Positions 44,010-50,437 of a stretch of DNA of 50,437 nt are shown here, in pieces. The stretch comes from CAYQQU01 sp964419545. Its GTDB lineage: Bacteria > Bacteroidota > Bacteroidia > Chitinophagales > Saprospiraceae. Numbering within the stretch: the first letter of the stretch is position 1; the number at the start of each line of letters is the position of its first letter. The notes under the pieces are model-generated. The model saw only the letters and a list, made by a program, of their open reading frames with translations. It had not been told where the DNA came from and did not search any database. Location: NCBI GenBank assembly GCA_964419545.1, contig CAYQQU010000041.1, forward strand, positions 1 to 50,437, written 5' to 3'. A program made the translations under genes and the position numbers.

Positions 44010-44756
44010 ATGATCAAAGGTTTCATCGACGGAATGTTTTCTTACCTGGGCGCCATCCGGCTCACCTCGCGCCTGGGGCTGTGGGGATACATTTTGGCGC
44101 CCGGTCTGGTAAGCGTGCTGTTGGGCGTCGCTATCTTCGGCGCGGCCTGGGGCATTGGGGATGACCTTGGCGGATGGCTGAGTCAGTACTATCCGGAATC
44201 GTGGTGGGGCCGGGAGCTCGTTCACCGCATCGCGAACGTCTTCGGCGGGCTGGTGGTGATCGCGCTCGGCCTGATCCTCTTCAAACACCTGCTGATGGCG
44301 CTGGCTTCGCCCTTTATGAGCTTCCTGTCGGAAAAGATTGAGAAAAAGCTGCGCGGTGCTCAGCCGGCAAAATTCAGTATCGGCAAAGCGATCAGCGACC
44401 TGGTGCGCGGGCTGACCATCGCGTTGCGCAATATCATCCGGGAGTTGCTGTTTACGCTGCTCCTGCTTTTACTGGGTTTGATCCCCCTTTTCAGTCCCTT
44501 CACTACCATCCTCATATTCCTGGTCCAGGCTTTCTACGCCGGTTTCGGCAATATGGATTTTACGCTGGAGCGCCACTTCCAGGTAAAGGGCAGTGTCCGC
44601 TTCGTACGCAGACACCGCGGGCTGGCCATCGGCAACGGCGTCGTCTTTCTCCTGCTCTTGCTTACGGGCATCGGCTTCCTGTTCGCGCTGCCGCTGGGTA
44701 CGGTCGCCGCCACTTCCGAGACGCTGAAACGCCTGGATAAAGAAGGAGTAGCCTGA
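44010..44756 (+). CDS. EI24/CysZ-like integral membrane protein
   Basis: 248 residues with four to six membrane segments. IKGFIDGMFSYLGAIRLTSR leads into the domain; LMALASPFMSFLSEKIEKKL and the closing FVRRHRGLAIGNGVVFLLLL, then LPLGTVAATSETL, match the EI24 (pfam07264) pattern, which includes the CysZ sulfate transporter. The exact role is uncertain; it follows the trehalose gene by 114 bp, which may be coincidence. It ends 8 bp from the convergent CBS gene. Confidence 0.8.
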   Translation: MIKGFIDGMFSYLGAIRLTSRLGLWGYILAPGLVSVLLGVAIFGAAWGIGDDLGGWLSQYYPESWWGRELVHRIANVFGGLVVIALGLILFKHLLMALASPFMSFLSEKIEKKLRGAQPAKFSIGKAISDLVRGLTIALRNIIRELLFTLLLLLLGLIPLFSPFTTILIFLVQAFYAGFGNMDFTLERHFQVKGSVRFVRRHRGLAIGNGVVFLLLLLTGIGFLFALPLGTVAATSETLKRLDKEGVA

Positions 44757-44764
44757 CCGGAGGC

Positions 44765-45172
44765 TTATCCCAGATCCTGGTTGGGATATTCTTTTTGGAA
44801 CTCGTATTTGAGGATGTCAAAGGTAGTGACGATGCCTACCAGCTCGCCCTCTTCGTTGATGATGGGGAGGCCGTGGAACAGGTTTTCCAGGAAAATCTCC
44901 GCCGCTGCGCCGACTTTATCAGTGGGTTCGAGGGTGGCCATCTTACTGGTCATCACTTCCTTGACCTTAATGCGTTCATACTCGGAAAAGGGGCGGTCGA
45001 GTTTTACCAGATCGAAAGTGGAAATGATACCGACCAGTTTGCGCCCGTCGACCACCGGCAAGTGGTGAATCCGGTTGTTGAAGAGGATTTCTTTGGCCAT
45101 CTGCAACGGATCGTTGGGATTGACCGTCATGACGTCAGTGGTCATAATCGTGGACAGCGGTTCATTCATCAT
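44765..45172 (-). CDS. tandem CBS-domain protein
   Basis: 135 residues, two CBS domains and nothing else. Domain 1 about 7-60 (IMTTDVMTVNPNDPLQMAKE, then IHHLPVVDGRKLVGIIST), domain 2 about 70-128 (VKEVMTSKMATLEPTDKVGA, then HGLPIINEEGELVGIVTT). Such pairs bind adenosine nucleotides and act as cytoplasmic sensors or regulators of other proteins. Two palindromic elements lie in its upstream region, MITE B beginning 64 bp before the start, so its expression may be affected. Confidence 0.92.
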   Translation of the reverse strand: MMNEPLSTIMTTDVMTVNPNDPLQMAKEILFNNRIHHLPVVDGRKLVGIISTFDLVKLDRPFSEYERIKVKEVMTSKMATLEPTDKVGAAAEIFLENLFHGLPIINEEGELVGIVTTFDILKYEFQKEYPNQDLG

Positions 45173-45189
45173 GATGTAGGAGTATTAGC

Positions 45190-45230
45190 GGTGTGGAGAT
45201 CCAGTGCTTTGAAAATTTTTGTTCCACACC
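45190..45230. repeat. short palindromic element next to MITE B
   Basis: GGTGTGGA (45190-45197) and TCCACACC (45223-45230) enclose GAAAATTTTTG. The end CACACCA followed by TTAAG, and the AAAATTTTTG core, echo MITE B, so this may be a decayed, shortened relative on the same site. Confidence 0.5.
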
Positions 45231-45236
45231 ATTAAG

Positions 45237-45359
45237 TGGTGTGTAACAAAAATTTTTGCTGATCCTTTCTTGAAAGGAAACGCTTTTAATTACTGAAAAT
45301 CAACTTTTTAAATTGAGCACTCAGCAAAAATTTTTACAAGGAACTTGTGTTACACACCA
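45237..45359. mobile_element. MITE element B, copy 3 (123 bp)
   Basis: Identical to copies 1 and 2. Flanked by a perfect 5-bp duplication TTAAG (45232-45236, 45360-45364). It lies between the DUF6090 gene and the CBS gene, both transcribed leftward, so it sits in the promoter region of the latter. Confidence 0.95.
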
Positions 45360-45414
45360 TTAAGTTTCGAAACGCCGAAATTTAGCACAAATTTAGGAGA
45401 GGAAAAAGACATAT

Positions 45415-46083
45415 TTACTGTCTTTCGGCAATTGCCTGGTCGAGAAGGCTCAGTATTTCGCGGCTGTGCTTCTGCGCCTCCCGGTATATTTGCATTTGGA
45501 TGCGTAAAATCCCGAACCAACCGAAAACGATATTGCGTAGCCGGTGATCCTGCAGATAGCGATCCGGGTCGGCCCCGGTATCGACAAAAGTGTATTCCTG
45601 CATGAAATACGGGGTGACGATAGATTTGATGTAATGCTCGTTTCGTTCGTTTTCATTGTATAAAAGCTGGTAGCGATTGTAGTGGTCGACGATCTGATTT
45701 TTGAGCGCGAAATCGGCAAACAATTGCAGGTCACCCGAATATTTTAGGGTTTGATAGGTCGCTTCCTTAGGAACAAAATTCCGGTAGTCGCCGCTGAGGC
45801 GGCCAAAAATAGTGTTCATCAATGTGTCGCGGCCGGGCAGGCGCGTGTAAAAATGAGGAACAATAGACTTGGCCAGTTGCAATCGTTGGTCCAGGTTGGT
45901 CAGGGTGGCGGCGATAGCCAGGCTGTCGGCTTGCAGGTCGGCTCGCAGACTGGCAAGGTATTTGATTTCTTCGCGGGCGTCCCGCTTTTGCTCCGCCCAG
46001 TTGTTGAGCGCAAACGCGATGAGAATGCCTGTGGTTACGATGAGGAGTTCGCCGAGGGCGTAGCGCCAGTTTGGAGTTTTCAT
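45415..46083 (-). CDS. DUF6090 family membrane protein
   Basis: 222 residues. An N-terminal membrane helix (YALGELLIVTTGILIAFALNNW) is followed by AEQKRDAREEIKYLASLRAD, the recognisable opening of the DUF6090 family common in Bacteroidota, then a helical periplasmic body with YQTLKYSGDLQLFADFALKN. Function unknown. Its start overlaps nothing and it is not clearly in an operon. Confidence 0.8.
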   Translation of the reverse strand: MKTPNWRYALGELLIVTTGILIAFALNNWAEQKRDAREEIKYLASLRADLQADSLAIAATLTNLDQRLQLAKSIVPHFYTRLPGRDTLMNTIFGRLSGDYRNFVPKEATYQTLKYSGDLQLFADFALKNQIVDHYNRYQLLYNENERNEHYIKSIVTPYFMQEYTFVDTGADPDRYLQDHRLRNIVFGWFGILRIQMQIYREAQKHSREILSLLDQAIAERQ

Positions 46084-46167
46084 GCCAAAAAGGTACGGCG
46101 CCGGGGCAGTCGGGGATAATTTTATTGATGAATAGGGTGGAATAATGGATGACCGGGCGTTTTGCGG

Positions 46168-46848
46168 TTACCCCACGAATTTATATCCTACTCCCCGGAC
46201 CGACAAAAAGAACTCCGGATTGCGCGGATCCTTTTCGAAATATTTCCGGAAAGAAAGGATGAAATTGTCGATCGTGCGCGTAGAAGGGTAGACGTCGTAG
46301 CCCCAAACGGACTGCAGGATCTGCTGGCGCGACACCACTTCGCCTCGGCGGTCGATCAGCAGCTTGAGAAGCATGGCTTCTTTTTTGGTGAGGGTAAACT
46401 GTTGACCTTTGCTTTCGGCTTCGTAAGTGGCGAAGTTGACCTCGTTGTCGCCAAATTGGTAGACCTCCGGCGTATTATCCGGCGATTTGCTGGTGCGTTT
46501 GATCAGGTTTTGCACCCGCAGCAACAGCTCTTCCAGGTTGAATGGTTTGGTGAGGTAATCGTCGGCGCCCTTGCGCAGGCCGGTGACCCGGTCGAGGGCG
46601 GTGTCCTTTGCCGTCAGGCAAATGATCGGCACCTCCATATTGGTCAGGCGAATCTGTTCCATAATTTGGAAGCCGTCCACTTCGGGCAGCATGATATCGA
46701 GGATGATCAGGTCGAAGTGCTGCTCGCGAAAATATTTGAGCGCCTCCTTGCCATTGGCGGCGGCCACGACTTCGTAGGATTCCATTTCGAGATTGAGGGT
46801 GACCACGTCCCGGATGTTTTCTTCGTCTTCAACCAGTAGAATTCGCAT
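46168..46848 (-). CDS. OmpR/PhoB-family response regulator
   Basis: 226 residues. Receiver about 1-120: LLVEDEENIRDVV pocket, phospho-acceptor Asp in DLIILDIMLPEVDG (near residue 52), TAKD and the lysine of YLTKPFNLEELLL. Winged-helix trans_reg_C domain about 130-225 (FTLTKKEAMLLKLLIDRRGE, then SVWGYDVYPSTRTIDNFILS and SVRGVGYKF). It starts 15 bp after the histidine kinase stop, so the pair form one transcript together with hemL upstream. The regulon is unknown. Confidence 0.95.
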   Translation of the reverse strand: MRILLVEDEENIRDVVTLNLEMESYEVVAAANGKEALKYFREQHFDLIILDIMLPEVDGFQIMEQIRLTNMEVPIICLTAKDTALDRVTGLRKGADDYLTKPFNLEELLLRVQNLIKRTSKSPDNTPEVYQFGDNEVNFATYEAESKGQQFTLTKKEAMLLKLLIDRRGEVVSRQQILQSVWGYDVYPSTRTIDNFILSFRKYFEKDPRNPEFFLSVRGVGYKFVG

Positions 46849-46863
46849 AATAAGTTGTAAGGA

Positions 46864-47922
46864 TTAGGAATAAACCGGACTGGGTTCGGCCTTATGTAAG
46901 GCCGGCAGCTCGATCCGGAAAATGGAGCCGGCAGGCTGATTGTCGAGTACGGTGATGACGCCGCCATGGGCCCGGACAATTTCTTTAACGATATATAAAC
47001 CTAAGCCGGTGCCTTTTGTTCTGCGCGTGTCTTCGCTGCCTACCCGGTAGAACTTCTCGAATATCTTTTCCTTCTCCGCGTCAGGGATGCCGATCCCATG
47101 GTCGGCGATCTCCAACCGGATCTTGCGGCCGCTCTGGCAGAGCTGGACCTCGATATGGGCGGGGGACGGCGAGTATTTGACGGCGTTTTCCAGCAGGTTG
47201 AGCGCTACGGACGTCAGCCCCAGCTTATCGCCGGTAAAAGGGGGAATACCTTCCGAAAGCTTGCGCTCCACCCTGGCGTCGGGGTATTTTTGGCGCATTT
47301 TCTCCACCATTTCTTCGAGCAGGCCCGGCAGGTCGATCGTCTCGCGGTGGGGCTGGTAGGCGGTTTCGAGGCGGGCCGACAGCAGCAGGTCATTGACCAG
47401 CGTATTGAGGCGGTCTACCTCCGTCAGGGCGTTGCGGCTCAGCTGTTCGGTCTTTTCGGCAGGTAGCTTTCGCCGCAGCAGGGTCTCCAGCACCAGCTTA
47501 ACCGAAGCGATAGGCGATTTCAGCTCGTGGGTGATGGAAAGCAGAAAATTGCGGCGCTGACGGGCGGCGCTCATTTCCTTGTAATAACTCCGGTTGATCA
47601 GCCACAAACCGATGAGCAGGCTGACGACAAAAACGCCGGCTTCTCCGAATATCATCCATTCCTGACGGCGATACTGCCGCCGCAGTTTCCGGTAGCGCTC
47701 GGTCTGGTAAAAATCGGCCTCCTGCTGTATGCCGCCTTCCGCTACCATGACGATCTTGAGCAGGTCGCGCTTGGCGTAGAAAGCGTCCCGGTTTTTAGTA
47801 AACAGCAAAACCGACCACCACGCGAACGCCATGAGCATGTAGGCGATCACGCAGTACGACAGCAGCCGCAGCCGCACGTCTCGCTTCCCCATATTGGATT
47901 CCATCTTCCCCATGCTGGTCAT
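46864..47922 (-). CDS. two-component sensor histidine kinase
   Basis: 352 residues. Two membrane helices (LLSYCVIAYMLMAFAWWSVL about 19-38; MIFGEAGVFVVSLLIGLWLI about 89-108) bracket a small periplasmic segment; no HAMP or PAS domain is obvious. Catalytic core: H-box SITHELKSPIASVKL with phospho-His near residue 130, N-box NLLENAVKYS near 235, G1 DHGIGIP, and G2 GTGLGLYIVKEIV near 302. It lies 4 bp after the hemL stop and 15 bp before the regulator. The ATG is taken at the frame start, but Met at residue 11 is an equally possible start. Confidence 0.93.
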   Translation of the reverse strand: MTSMGKMESNMGKRDVRLRLLSYCVIAYMLMAFAWWSVLLFTKNRDAFYAKRDLLKIVMVAEGGIQQEADFYQTERYRKLRRQYRRQEWMIFGEAGVFVVSLLIGLWLINRSYYKEMSAARQRRNFLLSITHELKSPIASVKLVLETLLRRKLPAEKTEQLSRNALTEVDRLNTLVNDLLLSARLETAYQPHRETIDLPGLLEEMVEKMRQKYPDARVERKLSEGIPPFTGDKLGLTSVALNLLENAVKYSPSPAHIEVQLCQSGRKIRLEIADHGIGIPDAEKEKIFEKFYRVGSEDTRRTKGTGLGLYIVKEIVRAHGGVITVLDNQPAGSIFRIELPALHKAEPSPVYS

Positions 47923-47926
47923 ATGC

Positions 47927-49240
47927 TTATCGTTGCATTACTGTGTCCAGGGCTTCGGTAATCCGGCCGGCGGCTTCTTCCAGGTCGGCTTCCGAGTGCG
48001 CTGCCGAAACAAAACCTACTTCGTAGCCCGACGGCCCGAGGTAGACGCCCCGCTGCAGCAGTTCGTGGTGCAGCGCTTTAAACGTCTCCATGCCCGCCGC
48101 ATCGATCTGATCGGAACGGACGATGCGGTCGCGCGAGAACGACAGCCAGAAAATGGACGCCATCTGCACCACCGTCAACGGGTATCCCCGCTCGTCGGCA
48201 TGCTGCTGGAGGTGTTGTACGAAGCGCGAGGTTTTCTGTTCGAGTTTTTCGTAAAAGCCGGGCGCCAGGAGTTGCTCCAGCGCGGCATAACCGGCCGCCA
48301 TGGCTACCGGATTGGCCGAGAGGGTGCCTGCCTGGTAGACCGGTCCTTCCGGTGCAACGTAGCTCATCAGTTCTGCGCCGGCGGCGTAGGCGCCTACCGG
48401 CATGCCGCCTCCGATGATCTTGCCGAAGGTCAGAATATCCGGCTGGACGTCGTAGCGTCCCGCCGCGCCTTCGAAGCCTACCCGGAAGCCGGAGATGACC
48501 TCGTCGAAGATCAACAGGACGCCGTATTTGTAACATTTCAGCCGCAAACACTGTAAAAAGGAGGGATCCTGCAACAGCAGCCCGTTATTGGCCGGCGCCG
48601 GCTCCACGATGATGCAGGCGATGTCGTCTGCCTGCTCCTGTAAAGTGCGATCGAGCAGTTCCCGGTCGTCGAGCGGCAAAACGATGGTTTCCTGAGCGAA
48701 AGATTCGGGAATGCCGGCGGAGGTGCTTACGCCGAAGGTGGCCAGCCCAGAGCCGGCTTTTACCAGCAGCGAGTCGACGTGGCCGTGGTAGCAGCCTTCG
48801 AACTTGATTACTTTGCGCTTGCCGGTAATGCCGCGGGCCAGGCGCAGGGCCGACATGACGGCCTCGGTACCTGAACTGACGAAGCGGACCTTTTCCAGGT
48901 AGCGGTGGTTGTCGACGATCAGCTTTCCCAGCTGATTGCCCAGGCGGGTAGGCGTACCGAACGAGGTGCCCTTGGCTACCGTGGCGGTCACCAGTTCCCG
49001 TATCGCGTCGTTGTTGTGGCCGAGGATGAGCGGCCCCCACGAGCAGCAGAAGTCGATATAGGTATTGCCGTCTTCGTCAGTGATGCGGCAGCCGTCGCCC
49101 GATTGGATGAACAAGGGCGGCCCCGATACCGATTTGAAGGCGCGTACCGGCGAATTGACCCCGCCGGGGAAGTATTGTTTCGCTTCGGCGAATAGCCGTT
49201 CGGAGGTGATGCGGTTGATGGCTGTGTCGGTGAATTCCAT
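47927..49240 (-). CDS. hemL: glutamate-1-semialdehyde 2,1-aminomutase
   Basis: 437 residues from ATG 49240. A longer frame upstream lacks family residues, while EFTDTAINRITSERLFAEAK matches. A PLP enzyme that makes 5-aminolevulinate from glutamate semialdehyde, the C5 route to heme. Seen: YFPGGVNSPVRAFKSV near residue 25, SSGTEAVMSALRLARG near 120, LLIFDEVISGFRVGFEG near 240, and the PLP lysine in TFGKIIGGGMPVGAYA near 268. The kinase/regulator pair follows on the same strand with only 4 bp between. Confidence 0.96.
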   Translation of the reverse strand: MEFTDTAINRITSERLFAEAKQYFPGGVNSPVRAFKSVSGPPLFIQSGDGCRITDEDGNTYIDFCCSWGPLILGHNNDAIRELVTATVAKGTSFGTPTRLGNQLGKLIVDNHRYLEKVRFVSSGTEAVMSALRLARGITGKRKVIKFEGCYHGHVDSLLVKAGSGLATFGVSTSAGIPESFAQETIVLPLDDRELLDRTLQEQADDIACIIVEPAPANNGLLLQDPSFLQCLRLKCYKYGVLLIFDEVISGFRVGFEGAAGRYDVQPDILTFGKIIGGGMPVGAYAAGAELMSYVAPEGPVYQAGTLSANPVAMAAGYAALEQLLAPGFYEKLEQKTSRFVQHLQQHADERGYPLTVVQMASIFWLSFSRDRIVRSDQIDAAGMETFKALHHELLQRGVYLGPSGYEVGFVSAAHSEADLEEAAGRITEALDTVMQR

Positions 49241-49339
49241 AAAAATGATTGTACTGAAATATAAAGGTACAAAAGCTTGCGGGGTTCGGGAGTTCAATCG
49301 GCCTGTCAAGCTAGGGTAAAAGTCGACTAATAAATGAAT

Positions 49340-49359
49340 TCATGAATAATCCGGTTTAA
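49340..49359. repeat. REP-like element D, copy 8
   Basis: TCATGAATAATCCGGTTTAA, two bases from consensus, just upstream of the truncated plus-strand gene. Its last bases form the start of that gene's -7 box. Confidence 0.55.
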
Positions 49360-49364
49360 ATTTG
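49357..49364 (+). promoter_or_regulatory. -7 promoter box for the truncated plus-strand gene
   Basis: TAAATTTG, a perfect TAnnTTTG match, 10 bp before the ATG at 49375. Confidence 0.45.
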
Positions 49365-49374
49365 TCTAAAAAGC

Positions 49375-49587
49375 ATGCGAGCACCCCTAAGTGAACGCAC
49401 GGTACAGGCTACGGCCCTCGATTTCCTCCGCGATCGTTATCTCCGCCGGGCGCGGGGAAAACGGGTGTACACCCGGCTCGAAGCGCGCACCAAGCGGGAA
49501 CACGGCGGTAAACGCGCCGATGGGCTTATCGTCTTCCGGCGTCTGTTGTTCGGCGTCTACGTCGTCAGCATCGAAGCCAAATCGATC
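49375..49587 (+). pseudogene. 5' fragment of a nuclease-like hypothetical gene
   Basis: Reads SERTVQATALDFLRDRYLRR, then RVYTRLEARTKREHGGKRAD and FRRLLFGVYVVSIEAKS, a convincing, basic, single-domain protein start. The E-x-RTKR...GGKRADG...VVSIEAKS pattern is like the core of a PD-(D/E)XK-type nuclease, where D and ExK are catalytic (inference). After about residue 71 the frame becomes the antisense of the neighbouring FG-GAP gene, so the coding sequence is cut at about 49587. A -7 box precedes the ATG. It would lack its C-terminus. Confidence 0.55.
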
Positions 49588-50437
49588 TTCGGGGCGGCCG
49601 CCAAAGTCGGGAAAAAAAGAGATGGCCGCGATATCCAGGTCGCCGTCCTGGTCGTAATCGGCGGGAATGGCCTGGTAGGCGCCGTTGAGGGGATAGAAAA
49701 AAGCTTCTTCCAGCTGGTTTTGCCCGTCGTTGAGAAAGAGGCGAATGCCGTGGTAGGGCTTCAGGATGGGCGGATAGTCGGCATTGTCGCCGGCCGTGTA
49801 GATGATGTCTTCATGGCCGTCCCGGTTCCAGTCGCAGAAGTCGAAAAAGCTGGACCCGTAGGAGGCCGGAAAGCGCAGTAATCGCTCTTCCCGGAACTGG
49901 CCGTCGCCTTCGTTATAAAAGACGTAAATGCCCTCATCGCCTTGCCCGAAAAGGGCGACGACATCGGGGCGCCCGTCCTGATCCCAGTCGCGCGGGTAGG
50001 CCTTGGTCGCTCCGGGCTCCTGGCGCAGCCAGTGGCGGGTGTAAGTCCCGTCGGGCCGTTTTTGCCACCAGGCCAGGCCGCCGGTGTATTTCCCGAATTC
50101 ACAGGTGACGAGGTCGTCCTGCCCGTCGTCGTTGAGATCGGCCTCGAAAAAGTGGACGGGCCGCTGCAGGTTCTGCAAAACCGGGCCTTGTGCGGGCCCG
50201 GATTTATCGTCCGGCGCGCGGTACATAGTCCCGACCGGCTGGTCGGTGGGAGAGAAGGAGCCCATGACGAGCACAGCGTTCCGGTCGTCGGATTGTTCCA
50301 TCCAAACGGGGCTCTCGCCGGTCTGGCGGGCGTAGCGCAGTTGCAGGTTTTGGTCGAAACGCAACAACAGTTTTTTATTGGCGTCGCCGACGAAGAAGCC
50401 GTCGCCCCCTTTAGCGAATTGCACCATAGTAGCCGAG
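49387..50437 (-). CDS. FG-GAP/VCBS-repeat secreted protein, truncated; 5' end beyond window
   Basis: About 350 residues visible; the frame is open at the right edge. Repeated calcium-binding-like motifs mark a seven-bladed FG-GAP propeller: DLNDDGQDDLVTC, DWDQDGRPDVVAL, DWNRDGHEDIIYT and DYDQDGDLDIAAI. Proteins like this are exported and bind surfaces or other proteins. After ISFFPDFGGRPED (about coordinate 49590) the translation becomes unlike the family and is exactly the antisense of the plus-strand nuclease-like fragment, so the real C-terminal part is missing. The last ~67 residues are a read-through tail. The upstream part lies past 50437. Confidence 0.75.
   Translation of the reverse strand, partial: SATMVQFAKGGDGFFVGDANKKLLLRFDQNLQLRYARQTGESPVWMEQSDDRNAVLVMGSFSPTDQPVGTMYRAPDDKSGPAQGPVLQNLQRPVHFFEADLNDDGQDDLVTCEFGKYTGGLAWWQKRPDGTYTRHWLRQEPGATKAYPRDWDQDGRPDVVALFGQGDEGIYVFYNEGDGQFREERLLRFPASYGSSFFDFCDWNRDGHEDIIYTAGDNADYPPILKPYHGIRLFLNDGQNQLEEAFFYPLNGAYQAIPADYDQDGDLDIAAISFFPDFGGRPEDRFGFDADDVDAEQQTPEDDKPIGAFTAVFPLGARFEPGVHPFSPRPAEITIAEEIEGRSLYRAFT

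Noticed and set aside
1..50437. tRNA, rRNA, CRISPR array, prophage or intact IS element
   Set aside because: I looked for T-loop-like motifs, regular spacer-repeat patterns and transposase or integrase motifs and saw none; a dedicated scan would be needed to exclude a single tRNA.

Overview
The window looks like a GC-rich (roughly 55-60%) genome of the phylum Bacteroidota, most likely class Saprospiria (Lewinella/Haliscomenobacter-like). The reasons are three TonB-dependent receptors with carboxypeptidase-regulatory-like N-termini, type IX secretion (T9SS) C-terminal sorting domains, LytTR two-component genes, a ribosomal protein S16 with a long acidic tail, DUF1573/DUF2452/DUF6090 proteins, and many promoters with the Bacteroidota -7 box TAnnTTTG. 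A 10-N gap inside a glycine-rich gene shows this is a draft assembly or MAG. This is inference from gene content; no 16S gene is present.

Layout. 1-1.85 kb: urocanate hydratase (hutU), cut by the window edge. 1.9-5.1 kb: a decay zone with an acyltransferase, a broken SGNH hydrolase, a broken AHSA1-type gene, a hypothetical gene and several mobile or palindromic repeats. 5.1-7.4 kb: a lactate/malate dehydrogenase-like enzyme convergent with an OFA-family transporter. 7.6-11.3 kb: a TonB receptor plus redoxin-like gene, divergent from a MarR regulator. 11.3-13.2 kb: a LytTR response regulator and its sensor kinase, the latter split by a 123-bp insertion. 13.5-16.4 kb: a TPR protein and a TonB receptor. 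16.7-25.6 kb: fatty acid hydroxylase, cystathionine/cysteine synthase-like enzyme, NUDIX hydrolase, Cys-rich secreted protein, signal peptidase I, DUF1573, DUF2452, coiled-coil and hypothetical proteins. 25.6-30.3 kb: secreted M14 peptidase, GHL10 glycoside hydrolase-like protein and a DEDDy exonuclease. 30.6-35.4 kb: candidate small RNA, rpe, third TonB receptor, a 54-residue membrane protein and a methyltransferase. 35.5-39.0 kb: a giant PKD/T9SS surface protein. 39.2-44.8 kb: rpsP, a hypothetical protein, a fused trehalose-6-P synthase/phosphatase and an EI24 membrane protein. 44.8-50.4 kb: CBS protein, DUF6090, a hemL-kinase-OmpR regulator operon, and a junction between two truncated genes.

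The most interesting material is non-coding and mobile. At least four families of small dispersed palindromic elements sit between these genes. One is a 123-bp MITE present in three sequence-identical copies. One copy lies, with a perfect 5-bp target duplication, inside the histidine kinase exactly at its HFLFNALNSI motif; precise excision would restore the gene. No transposase for any family is in the window, so they would have to be mobilised in trans.

Most of the gene content is housekeeping, nutrient uptake and secretion. No phage, CRISPR array, tRNA or rRNA was seen.
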